In this document: piece by piece, positions 11,511-23,300 of the stretch | How positions within the stretch are numbered: the stretch's first letter is position 1 | Layout: each line of letters begins with the position of its first letter | Origin: Trifolium pratense | Taxonomy: Eukaryota; Streptophyta; Magnoliopsida; Fabales; Fabaceae | Assembly: GCF_020283565.1 (NCBI RefSeq) | Contig: NC_060063.1 | Span: 4,238,563-4,302,562, forward strand | Length of the DNA: 64,000 nucleotides | Direction: 5' to 3' | Made by a program: the position numbers and the translations under genes | The notes under the pieces: generated by a model | Databases searched by the model: none | The model's input: only the letters and a program-made list of their open reading frames with translations | What the model was told of the DNA's origin: nothing

Positions 11511-11718
11511 GGGAAGAAAAAGAAACGACCAACTCATACTACTAAAATTCAGAAACATAAATCAATGGTTAAAGCCCCTTACCTTTTGTTACAAAATTTC
11601 TCTAAGTTTTCCTTAAATCCTAGTGTTGCTCTTTCTTCTTTGCCCTACTCTCTTCTCTGTCCTCTCTTTTTCTCTTTTATGTTTATACTATTTTGAAAAA
11701 ATCGGGTGTTACATAATG

Positions 11719-13960
11719 TGTTTGTGGCAATGAAATTTTTTAATACATTCCACTTATACCATATTTTGGAAAGATTTGAATTACATTAAGAGAACAAATA
11801 ATTGCAGGAAATTTTTTTAAAAAAAGAAAGGCCAGAATATTTTTTTTTAAAAACAGCTATTGCGATAGTTTCAAACCGACGCTAAAACAAAATAGACAAC
11901 GGCAACGGTTCAAAACCGCCACGAAATGGAGCAAAATTTACAACTCATTCCACTAAACCGTCGCAATATGTTGGGCCGACGCGGAATCAACATGCCTATA
12001 AAAAATCATTCAAAAATTGAAGAGTTTGATGATAGTTGAACAAATTTAGTTTAGTAGGGATTAAAACTATAATAAAAATAAAGAAAGGACTAAACTTTGA
12101 AGGTCCCCATTTTATAGGACCAAAAACATATTTAGGCCTAAATATTTTTACATGTTTTCATCCCAAAAAATTCTTCTTTTATTTTTTGTCGTTAATGACC
12201 AATTTATGGTTATTTTAATGTCAATGTTATGATAGTTTTATGTTAAGATGTGTCTCTATTATGCATGTCTATATATTATGTTAAACGTATATAAGCTTAT
12301 ATAAAATATCAAAAACATGTCAAAAATTTACCCATTAGGGGACTAAAAATAAAACAAAAATTTTTTTGAAAATGAAAATTATGATTTTTTTTTATAGGGA
12401 TGAAAATTATAATTTGCTAATTTTATAGAGAAGAAAAACATATTTAACCCAAAAACAATCCTTAAAAATACTTAGATCTAAAAGAAAACCATAAACAAAA
12501 CAAAAAAAAACACTATTTTTTTTAATATTCAACAAAGAAAGAAGAAAAATAATACTTGTTCAAAGGGTGCTTCCATCCCTCACTCTCAATGAAGCTTTTA
12601 CTTCACTTAGATTCTCCTGGCTTTTCATTTCTTTTCCTTCTTGTTTTTTCCGGGTTTTGGCTTAGTCCCATGTTATTTATAACTATTTTCTTTAATGTGT
12701 ACTAATATTCAAATATTACATTAGTGTAATTTGATCATTCGTTAATTTAACTTCTTTTCTTGATTCAATATCTAAAATTTTTAATTGATCAAAGACATAA
12801 TTTCATATGTGTGAAATATTTCTTATAGCAAAAATAATTATTTTAGGTTTATTTTAGGTTTTAATTTGATACTTTACGTTTAAAAAGTTTCAAGTTAATT
12901 ATTTTAGCTAAAATTTTGTTCGAATCGTCTACGTGGTAATGGATTTGCTACTCAGACAACTAAGAAAGATAGTATATGAAATTTTTTAAAGAAATTAACT
13001 CTAAAATTAACAAAAATTAACTTGAATTTCCTACCTTGTTAAACAGAATCTTAAAAGGATATAAACGTGGTATGATTAAAAGAATATGGAACGTATAAAA
13101 GGAATTAGAAAAGGGGGAAGAAAGTTGTTATAGTGGTAAACAAAAGCAAAGCATATATAATAATGCTCTACATGAAAAATTGACAATGACACATATATGT
13201 GACACTCTGAGTTAAGAATCATCCAGAAGCTTGCCACGAAATTATGAAAACCAACAAAGAAAATCATGAACATATATAGTCATGGTTGGCAAAAGGAAAA
13301 AGAAATAAAATTCCAAAGGAAAAGGAAGAACAATTTTGCAATCATTTTTGTGTTGAAATTGACGTTTCACCCATATGATATATCTTTACATAAAAGGGAA
13401 GCTAATTTTGGTCGAAAATTCCCATTTTGTATGCAATGAATAATATTACGGGTCTATTTAAATTGTCTTATTTTTGAGTTTATACAAAAAATATATGATT
13501 TTACATAAAAACTTATTTATTTGTATATTTTAATAAGTTAAAATATAATATAATCCAAACGAGTCCTGTATATCTCATAAAATTCGTGTGGACACAAAAT
13601 CATGGCACAAATAAAAAGAAAACTGAAAATTGAAATAACTAAGTGATTGGATCTAAAATTTATTCCTACAAAGAATCGAATTCAAATTTTCCGATTTGTG
13701 ATGCTGATTAATCATTTAGATCATATTTATTCATCTTAAGGATAAAATTTTTAACCACTAGTCTATTTGATAAAATAATCAATACACTTTGGGTAGATTC
13801 ATGGTGTCTAGCCGGTTGAAATTAAAAACTAATATTTCAAATTACTAACATCTATTTAAATATTTTTCAATATATACTACTAAGAAATTTTAAATAACAC
13901 ATTATCAAAAACAAAAATTTAAATAACAACATAAATTTAAATTTAATGACATAAGTTGGT
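11719..13960. other. Intergenic, degraded repeats only
   Basis: 12030-12450 has the phrase GGACTAAA...ACATATTTA repeated in both orientations, as in old plant MITE or retroelement remnants. 13440-13560 resembles the Tourist-like family (GAGTTTATAC... AATCCAAACGAG). No gene or RNA seen. Confidence 0.4.
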
Positions 13961-14988
13961 TGTTGGGAAAAACCGGCATAGAGAAAATAAAAGAACGCAA
14001 TCAACAACACAAGAATATAATGTGGAAACTCCAAACCGGAACGGTCGTTGTCAAAACCGACAACCAGAGAATAAACACTATGTGAAAATTGTTACAACAC
14101 ATAGACTACCCTCACTCTCACCCTAATGCCTCAATACACCCACACTCTCCAAAGCAAATACCTAACTACATCTCTCAACGCTCTAATACAAGAGTACAAG
14201 AGAAAAACAAAAAAGTCAGATATAAGTTTAAAGTGCTACTGACTGGTGCATTGAAACAAAGAACTTGAGGTCTCTTTATATATAGCATTGAGCTCCTCCA
14301 CTCTTCACTTTTCTAAGCAATGTGAGACTTCTCAAATATAATTTTTTTGACTTTTTTTTTTCTTCATTGGAACTTACATTGCAATCAACCTCAACCGTTG
14401 GTATCTCTAACACTTAGCAACAGTTTTAATAGAAATAGTTTTCCCAATTTAAATTTGGAAAATGCTTACTATAGTATTTCTAAAACACTTAGTTACATGA
14501 GAAGTGTGTCATTTTTATTTTTTTTTATAAGAAGAAGTGTGTCATCTTTGTATACTTAGTTACATGAAATAGTTTTCTAAAAAAAAAAGATTCATCTACC
14601 ACCACATCTTTAGAAGTATTTAATTATAATTTTTACGGGGACTTATACTTTTACTCATATATTGTGTCCAATTTTTTTATAATTTTTATAGGAACTTATA
14701 ATTCTATTTATAATTTCCAAACAAAACTGAAACATCATTAATTAATTGTCTTTGCGAACAAATTATAAGGTGGAATATGTGAAAGCTGCATTCCTAATAG
14801 GGATTGTGTAAAATAACATGTGTTGCCTACACGTTGCATATGAACGTCAATTTCAAAACAAAGTTATAGTAGTGGAATTCAGGATCATAAGAATGATTGA
14901 TGTAAAGTAGGAATAAAAAAATCATATACCATTTATAAAATAAAAAAATTCATCTACCACCACATCTTTAGAAGTATTTTGTTACATA
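13961..14988. other. LTR-like fragment; no gene
   Basis: 13975-14330 (AACCGGAACGGTCGTTGTC, then a run of CACTCTC words, then TTCTAAGCAATGTGAGACTT) looks like part of an LTR or TRIM and shares the last phrase with 19636-19655. A second copy of the CACTA target site, GTTACATGAGAAGTGTGTCA, sits at about 14492. Confidence 0.4.
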
Positions 14989-16099
14989 CACTACAAGAAA
15001 ATATCAGATTTGCTACGAAGGTGTTTCTAGCTACTCCGTAGCTAATCTCTAGTAAAACAGTGTTAGCTACAGATTTGTTGTGAATTAGCTGTCATATAGG
15101 GCGTAGCATGGATTGGGTGGCAAATCACCTATCAAAAAATTTCCTAGCTAATTTGCAACTAATATACAGTAAATCCTAGCTAGTTCCCAATTAATACCTA
15201 GTTAAATAATATTCAAAAGTTTGTGTTTCCTAACTAATTCGCTAGGATATTGCCACAAACAATTTCACAATAAATCTCTAGATAGACATTCCTAGTAATT
15301 TGGCAGCCATATCCAAGCTTTTAATTTTATTTATTCTTAATTATATTTTTAATTATTATAAAAAGTTTTTTGAGAACTATTTACATAAAACACATTTTGA
15401 AGGTTTCTTAATTGTCTGTATGATTAAGCATTTGTTTAAATCATTCAATTTTAATAATCTATTAATAGTATTTTCTTATGCAAGCCTATATATACTTGGT
15501 GAATAACATGAAAACACAAGTTGAAAGTAAACATTACTCAATACTCAAGAAACTTAATCAAGCTAAAATTAAATCATTCAATTGGATCCAATGATCATCC
15601 AACAAAAAATCAATTCAATTGAATCCAATGATCATTCAATTGTGAACAATACTCAGTACCACTACTTATTAATTTGTTTTTTTGTATTTAATCATTCAAA
15701 CAAGTAAAAAACTCTGTGTCTCCAAACAAGTTTGCACAACTTTCTCCAAACTCCCTTTCATTGCTCCACCATCTTCAAATCAGCCATAGCTACCTGTGTC
15801 TCCAACTCCCTCTTCACTATCTAACACATGATTACAGACATAACAACAAAAGCAAAACACCTTAATAACTAACACAGATTAGAAAAATATTCAGATCTAA
15901 CAACATGATAACAAGTAGAAAAAACTGAGGTGATAGATGCCAAATTATGCAAGTCTGCAGTAGTTGATGCTATAAAACTCAAAATTGTATCATTCCATCA
16001 AGTTAACAGTTTTCTAATGGTACTAAACAAGCATACATGTGATCGATTTTAGCTAAAAAAATATCACTAGAAAAAATAGATTGGAAATAGTGTATCACC

Positions 16100-18082
16100 T
16101 TAATTCCTGTGAACTTTTTCAGCCACATCAAGTTGCATTGGTGCTTTATGCATAGACCGAATCATCGATAGGATTGGCTCCAACATTGGAGCCAACTGCG
16201 ACTGGACAAAGGAAGTCATTGCTCTATCAACAGCTTTTTTGATAAATTCTTCTGATGTAACTATTATGTTTGCCTCTGCAGATGAAGCAGGCACGGAACT
16301 ATTAAGGTCTAAGCTGCGACCCACAAAAGTGTTTCTCGTCTTCTTGTAACCAAACGATTTTGTCCATACTTTAAAAATATTGTCGAATACATTTTTCTCA
16401 ACATGCATAACATCTAAATTATGTCGAATGAGATTATTAGACCAATAAGGCAATTCCCAAAATATGCTCTTCTTCACCCAATTGTTATCTTCACCAAAGC
16501 CAGATTGTTTCTGATTATGTGAATTCAGACCAAAAATGAAATCCTCTAGCTGGTTCACTTTATTCATGATCTCTATCCCAGTAAGTCGGCGTGGTGGTAA
16601 AGACTTTTCAATTGTGGAGTTTTTAAAAGAGTATCTATCACGACGAAACGGATGTTCAAGAGGAAGATACTGACGATGACAATCAAACCAACAACATTTC
16701 CTACCATGCTCTAGTACAAATGACTTACTATGCTCCATACAATACGGACAAGCACGTTTTTCATGAGTACTCCACCCACTTAGCATTCCATAAGCTGGAA
16801 AGTCACTTATTGTCCATAATAATGTTGCTTTCATGTTAAAATTTTGCTTTCTCCAAGCATCATAAGTGTTCACTCCATCTTCCCATAACATCTTTAGCTC
16901 ATCGATTAGAGGTCTAAGATAGACATCTAAACTTTTACCTGGTGATTTTGGTCCCGGGATCATAAGGCTAAGGAAAATGTATTCCCTTCTCATACACATA
17001 CTTGGAGGAAGATTGTATGGTGTTACGAAGACAGGCCAACACGAGTATGGAGCAGCTGAAACACCGAATGGACTAAAACCATCCGTACAAAGGCCAAGCC
17101 GGACATTTCGAGGCTCTTGTGCAAACATTGGATAAGTGGTGTCAAATTGTTTCCAAGCCTCAGCATCAGCTGGATGTGTGATTATTGAGTTGTCATGACG
17201 AACTCCATCTTCATGCCAACGCATATATTGTGCAGTATGTTTGGACATATATAAGCGTTGGAGTCTTGGAATAATAGGAAAATATCGCAACATGGAGAAA
17301 GGCACATCTTTTCCCTTAGTTGAACACCCGACCTTTGGTTTGAAACGTGGGTGGTTGCACACTAAGCAAGCAGAGCAAACTTTTGGGTCTTTGTTTTCTC
17401 TATCATACAACATGCAATGGTTAGGACATGCATCTATTTTCTCATACCCTAATCCCAAGTCTTTAACCATTTTCTTTGATCTATAAAAATTTTCAGGCAA
17501 TTTTTCTGTCTCTGGAAGCATGCTCTTTATTATGACAATCATCCGATCATAACAACTCTCACTCATGTTGAACTCTGACTTCAAATTCAAAAGTTGAGTT
17601 ACAGCTGACAACTTTGTGTGCTTGTGACACCCAACCCATAAAGGTTCATCAGCGTCTCTTAGCAAGGTATAAAACTTTGATGCCGACGGATTGGGATCCT
17701 CCTCCAAATTTTGATCTTCTGAAAGATCATCATCCATGGCATCTATAACCATATCCACGTATGGATTCCTTGTCTCCATCTCTTCATCATGGACATTTGA
17801 CATTTAACTACTGTCTCCCCATTGATTCTCACCATGAACAGTCCAATTCAAGTAATCTTCCATAAATCCATGTTCATACAGATGTTTCTCTACCCAAAAT
17901 GTTTTCTCCCTAACACAATTCTTACATTTAATACATGGACAAAAAATGCGACCCAATGCATCAGCAACTCCTAGTTGTCTCTTGGCAATCCTAATGAAAT
18001 CATCAACTCCATTCTTAAATTCTTCAGTTACTTGACCATTATTATCCTTTCTTCGCAGCATCCAACTTCGATCGGGTCTCAT
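16100..18082 (-). pseudogene. CACTA TNP2-type transposase, internally deleted
   Basis: One minus-strand frame runs from MRPDRSWML (18082) to a stop at 16100, broken by a single in-frame TAA (17804-17806) that is directly followed by ATG. Residues 1-92 match the transposase-associated N-terminal domain (MxDRSWM start; CPCIKCKN cysteines). The next 567 codons carry the Transposase_21/TNP2 region: CPNHCMLYDREN, then CSACLVCNHPRFKPK, YFPIIPRLQRLY, the conserved PAYGMLSGWSTHEKRACPYC, and HNLDVMHVEKNVFDNI. Straight after that motif the similarity stops. About 90 residues follow (EEFIKKAVDRAM...) that resemble the C-terminal part of a second CACTA protein (TNPA/Ptta-like). The C-terminal half of TNP2 is therefore deleted and fused. 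Not expected to be active. Confidence 0.85.
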
Positions 18083-18208
18083 GATTATGGTTTGAGGGAA
18101 CTATTACAACTTGTTAGAACTACCCTACCTACCTATTCATTGACAATAATGATTAGAACTACCCTACCTATTCATATACTTTGACTTATTAGTACTTCAA
18201 CCAACAAA

Positions 18209-18355
18209 TAAGCTGAAACATATAAGCTGAAACATATAAGCTGAAACACATATAAGCTGAAACACATATAAGTTGAAACATATAAGCTGAAACACATATA
18301 AGCTGAAACATATAAGCTGAAACATATAAGCTGAAACATATAAGCTGAAACACCT
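18209..18355 (+). repeat. AAGCTGAAACATAT tandem repeat (CACTA subterminal)
   Basis: About nine copies of a 14-17 bp unit AAGCTGAAACATAT, alternating with AAGCTGAAACACATAT, lie inside the right part of the CACTA element. Downstream, 18400-18790 repeats GATGAATCGGCGATG and GATGAACGGCGTTGGTGA words. A minus-strand frame over the first block reads as Phe-Gln-Leu-Ile-Cys periods and is an artefact. Confidence 0.85.
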
Positions 18356-19034
18356 AAATCCTACTTCATAATCAATCACTCACATATAAGCTTTTGATGT
18401 GAGATCAGTGAATCGGCGATGGCGATGAATCAGATACAGAATGAATCGGCGATGAAGAAAGATGAAGAATGATAGATACCGATGTGATGAAGAATGAATC
18501 CAGATTCGAAAGATGAAGAAATTGGATGCATCGACGAAAGAGTGAATCAGTGATGAATCAGATACCGATGTGAATCGAAGATGGTGATGAACGGCGTTGG
18601 TAATGAATCGGAGAATGCGATTTGGTGATGAATCGAAGATGGTGATGAACGGCGTTGGTGAACGAGACCGAGTTAGGGATTCGGTACTGATGAACGGCGT
18701 TGGTGATTCTGATGAAGAAGCGATTATGAAGAAGTGATTCCTTTCTTTCGATTTTGAGAGATGATTGTGAATCGGTACTGATGAAAAGCGTTTGATGCAT
18801 AAGGGAGATTCTGATGCATAAGCGTTTAATACTGTAACTAATAAGCATAAAAAATAAAATAATAAATAATGGAAAAATAAAGAAAAAATGCGTTAATATA
18901 AGTTTTTAAAGTGAATCGGTCAAATGGGTCAAAAAAAAATGCATGAGTCAAACAGTGGGATTTTTAATTGGGATTAACTAGAAATGCAATTTGTAGCAAG
19001 ATTCTGGTAGCAAATTTGATATTTTCTTGTAGTG

Positions 19035-20207
19035 ATGAGAAGTGTGTCATCTTAGTACATTTTTTTTAAGGATCATACATTGTTATCAAATACAATGTCT
19101 AATGTATATTTTTTTTTGTTTATTTTTAAAATGTGTATAAATATGGTAAAAGATAAAAAGCGGAAGAGAGATTCATAGATGCATAAATGTGTAGTGTGAT
19201 AAATATTGTCATTGATGTTCAAATAAAAAAGTGATAGAAGATTAGTAGTGATTAATTAAATAATTATTAAGTAGTAGTTAATTGTTTAATTTAGACATTA
19301 GTATGATATGCTATTTATATTATTAGTTGGATATTTATGTATTGAGTTGTTTAAATGGGCTTTATGTCTCTAGGTTCATAATGGTTATTATATATGTGTA
19401 GTGTTGTCAGACACCGAGATGAAGGAATAAAAATGAATGAAGTCATATATTAATAACTAACAATTTGTCAAACAAAATAAAACCGGGATAATATGTTGGG
19501 TCACAAGAGGGCAGTCGGGAGATCATCCACATTATGTTTAAGAACAATTTTATAAGTGAGTTGGACACCACACTTTAACTCAAAACTTTAAGGCGTTATG
19601 AGTCATCTCACTTATAAAATGTTTAACCTCCATTTTTCTAAGCAATGTGAGACTTAACTCACACTTGCCACAACAATGTCCCGTGCGAGACCTTCAATTT
19701 TTTATGCTCCTGCTCAATGCGACACGCTGCCTGACCACCTTTGTCAAGAAAACTTTCAATACCACTGTTTTGGTTCACGAGGGAACCTTAAGGCGTTAAT
19801 TTATTAGTCATCTCATTTATAAAATGTTTAACCTTGATTTTTCTAAGTAAGATGGAACTTAACTCATATTTACTAGAACATAGTATAGTCCTGAGTGTCT
19901 CTCCATTCTACTATTTATCAATCACCCCAAGAAGGAATTTTGACTTGAGTGACAACTTTAAAATTGTTCTATGAAGATTACTATTTCTCATGGCTCATAA
20001 GCATGGTGTAATATAAATCACCTTCCTTGAGACTTATATTTGACTTTACAATTTTACCCTTCGTAATAATTTTAATACTTTTGATTATTCAAAATTCATT
20101 GCACATAGGCACATCACTACTTTTTTACCATTGAAAATTCAAATTCCAAATTGTCCCGTGATTCCAAAGATGTATCAAAACTCATCATGACAACGAATTT
20201 GTAACAC
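19035..20207. other. Upstream region of the transporter gene; LTR-like direct repeats
   Basis: Two related stretches, 19590-19672 and 19788-19872, both run TTAAGGCGTTA...CATCTCA, TTATAAAATGTTTAACCT and TTTTTCTAAG. They look like two ends of a small, decayed LTR/TRIM-type element. No gene seen. Confidence 0.45.
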
Positions 20208-20311
20208 TATAAATATGCTACTATAGTATCACTCCTCTTATTACACAAATCCTTTGACTACCTCATTTTCTAGTCTCTTCTACATTTTATGGACTTTGGT
20301 GTCTATAAATA
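20208..20311 (+). promoter_or_regulatory. Candidate TATA boxes of the inositol transporter gene
   Basis: TATAAATA occurs at 20208-20215 and again at 20304-20311, that is 162 and 66 bp before the ATG. Either could set the start of transcription. The nearer one would give a leader of about 35 nt and the farther one about 130 nt. Confidence 0.45.
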
Positions 20312-20369
20312 AAACATAAAAATACAAAGCTATCAATTTCTTATTTCCTGCTTACGTTAATTCTTCAAC

Positions 20370-23300
20370 ATGGAAGGAGGAGTACCAGAAGCTGATGTCT
20401 CTGCCTTCAGAGAATGTTTATCACTTTCTTGGAAAAATCCTTATGTTCTTCGTCTTGCTTTCTCGGCCGGAATTGGTGGTTTTCTTTTCGGCTATGATAC
20501 CGGTACTATTAAACTTCATATCTACTAGCTAAAGATTATTATTTTTTTTTTCGAAAACCATCGTAATTAGGACATCTAGCACACCCTGGTGTCTCACATA
20601 CGAGTTTCTACCTTTAGACTGATTATGAGACTAATCTCGTTAGGATACTTATGTCGGAGCTAAAATGTCTTGGCCCCTACCTAAAAAATGTGTTATGCAA
20701 GGACGAGAGATTAATTCTTTCGTCTAAGTAATTGCTTATTGCTCCTTAATCAATTGAGCCAATATAGCTAAATTTTATTTTTAAATAAATCACTTTGCTA
20801 TGTTTTAATTTATTTTTTAAATAAATTGTCTACTAATCATTAAAAGTCATCTGGTAGTTAAAGTTGGTGATTAATTAATGATGGATAATTGGGTTTGTGC
20901 AGGAGTCATATCTGGAGCTCTTTTGTATATAAGAGATGATTTCAAGGCTGTTGATAGACAAACTTGGCTTCAGGTAATGTTTATAAAAAAGTCCATTAAA
21001 TAGGAAAAATTGTCACTTAAAACAAAGGAAAAATTCTTTAACCATTAATGCCTTTTCATTTTGAACCATCATCACCTTGCCCAAAAATAATGTACACAAA
21101 GCACTTGGTGATAGTTTTCTCAATTTTAACTTGTTTCTCTGTGTTCCGTATACACGAAATAGTCTTACATTGTTTGGTAATCGAGATTAAGCGTAATTTA
21201 TATACAACGTCCACACGTTTCAAACCACAGAGACGCCTTTTTTTACAAAAAACAAAATTGTGACGATTTAACCCCAAAACAGACAATCTTTCGGAGATGT
21301 AGACTTGAGGTCGGATCGAACCCGCACATTCCAAGAATTGGGAATATTACTATTTATCCAACAAACATTAAAAATAAGATACATTAAATCTACATGTGAA
21401 ATAAAAATTAGTCAAAAGTTAATTTGTTTATACTGTATGCAAATATATTTATATAACCCGTTCTTATTAATTTGGTAAATACCCCAAATTTCTTTAAGGG
21501 CATATATTTCAATAGTTTTGTGTGCTTATAGTCCTTTATTTTAAGTTAATTTTAGTCCTTTTTGAGACCAAAAACATGTAACTTTGTATTTTGCAGGACT
21601 AAAACGTAGATATACTACATAATAAAATTCTAGATATTTATAGAATTAATAATATATTTAATTCAATACTCCATTTATTTAAAAATTAAATTGAAGCGAT
21701 AAATTAAAATAGTAACCATTACCAAATAAAAAATAGTAACCTAAAATTATTTAATAAAATATTAATACTAAGTAAAAAATTGATTATATTGAAACAAAAT
21801 AAAAAAACTTTATTTATTTTTTTGATAAAAAAAACTGTCTTTATTCAATTAACCACTCTATACTCAGTCAGTCAAATAAGGGTGTGTTATTTGGTAATAA
21901 CAGTCAAATAAAGGTGTGGTCCTACTTTGTGTGGTCATGGATAGTTCTTCATTCAACCTTGATTTCCTTGATTTCTCAAACCTTCTCTTTTATCTTTTGC
22001 CTTCTAATTAAATTTTTTATACTATTTATTCTTTTAAAAATAGTTATCAACTTTCACTTGCAAAGATGAGTACACAATATGATTAGCAAGAGCAAGAACA
22101 TAAATACACAATCACTTTTTTGTAGAGCTTTTGTCCAATAATTTTTTTTATTTGTAAATTAAGTATCCTTTGCACACAGTCGTAGAGATTAATCTCTCGA
22201 GTCTTATGGAACCAAAGTAGATGACCAACTCTCCTTGAGAGTTTTAATGCTACTGGATGCCAAGTCAGAAATCAAACTCGTGACTTTAGGGCCTATTTTG
22301 ATTAACTTATTTTTGAGCTTATGCAAACGGCTTATGCAATAAAAATTATGTTTTATGTTATTTCATAAGTTCACACTAGTGAAAATTATATTTTTATAAG
22401 CTATTTTATCATAAACTACATTGAAAAACTTATAATAATACATAAAAATTGCATAAGTTGTTTGCATAAGCTCAAAAATAAACTAATCCAAACGAGGGCT
22501 TAATTAAGTTAGAAGAGACCAATGTCATCTCATTTAAATACTTTTAAGTTGATAAAACACTTTTGTTGTCATAGAAGAAAAAAAGAATATGAAGAAAAAC
22601 TGTTTAAAATTCATATTAATCGATAAAAAATGGAAAATTAACACAAGTGGGAGCAAATCTTGGATGAAAGAAGTCACCATATGTGATCACACAGGTTTCA
22701 TAAAAAAAAAAACTAAATAATATGTATTTTTTAAATAATTAAATGATTTATATTTTTATTTGAGTGTGATACCAATAAATAGGATTTTCAATTAATCGGA
22801 TTTTCAATTTGGGAACATTTGTGTTTTGATTTTCTATTAATCAGATTTTTTTATTTTTTTTATTATTTATTTAATAATTAATTAAAGGAGCTTATATCCT
22901 GCCACATTTGTTTTTTCAATTTGGACTTTTCAATTTGGGAACATTTGTTTTTTATTTATTTAATAATCAATTTAGTCATCCTGCCACATACTCCCCCGTT
23001 CCATAATATAGGCAAAAAAAATATTTTTACACTTATTAAGAAAAGTAAAATATGATAATTTCAAGGTTGACTTTTTGTGTGTTTGTTGAAATAAGTTTCA
23101 TGGGAAGATGTAAAAACAGTTTTTATTGGTTATTGATTATGGAGAAAAAAACAGAGAAAGTAAATTAAGTAAAAGTTTATCTTGAAAATAATAAAAATTA
23201 GTTTTTTTTGCTTATAATTTGGGACATGAAAAAGTGATTTTTTTTGCTTATAATATGGGACGGAGGGAGTAGCTTGCAAGGAGCTTATATCATCTGTCAC

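Larger units (their letters stand above)
10288..11713 (-). mobile_element. Solo LTR or small LTR element, TGTAACACCC type
   Basis: The 1426-bp element starts TGTAACACCCTCAATTTTTC and ends GAAAAAATCGGGTGTTACA (inverted termini). It is flanked by a perfect duplication TAATG (10283-10287 and 11714-11718). The ends match the termini of the Ty3-type LTRs at 52809 and 57945, and CACACCGTAGGGCC... AGGGGTCAGTAAC (10655-10700) resembles the same region of those LTRs. This points to a solo LTR of a related Tekay-like family. It has no coding capacity. Confidence 0.85.
14989..19034 (-). mobile_element. Defective CACTA (En/Spm) DNA transposon
   Basis: The left end CACTACAAGAAAATATCAGA and the right end, reverse complement CACTACAAGAAAATATCAAA, form terminal inverted repeats of about 28 bp with one mismatch. 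Subterminal GTAGCTA/TAGCTAC words recur near the left end. The right flank is ATG and the left flank ATA, a 3-bp duplication with one change. The paralogous uninterrupted sequence at about 14492 (GTTACATGAGAAG) shows that ATG was the original site. The element carries a broken transposase on the minus strand and tandem repeats near its right end. Confidence 0.92.

Noticed and set aside
18197..18379. 60-aa hydrophobic, Cys-containing frame
   Set aside because: It is the translation of the AAGCTGAAACATAT repeat.
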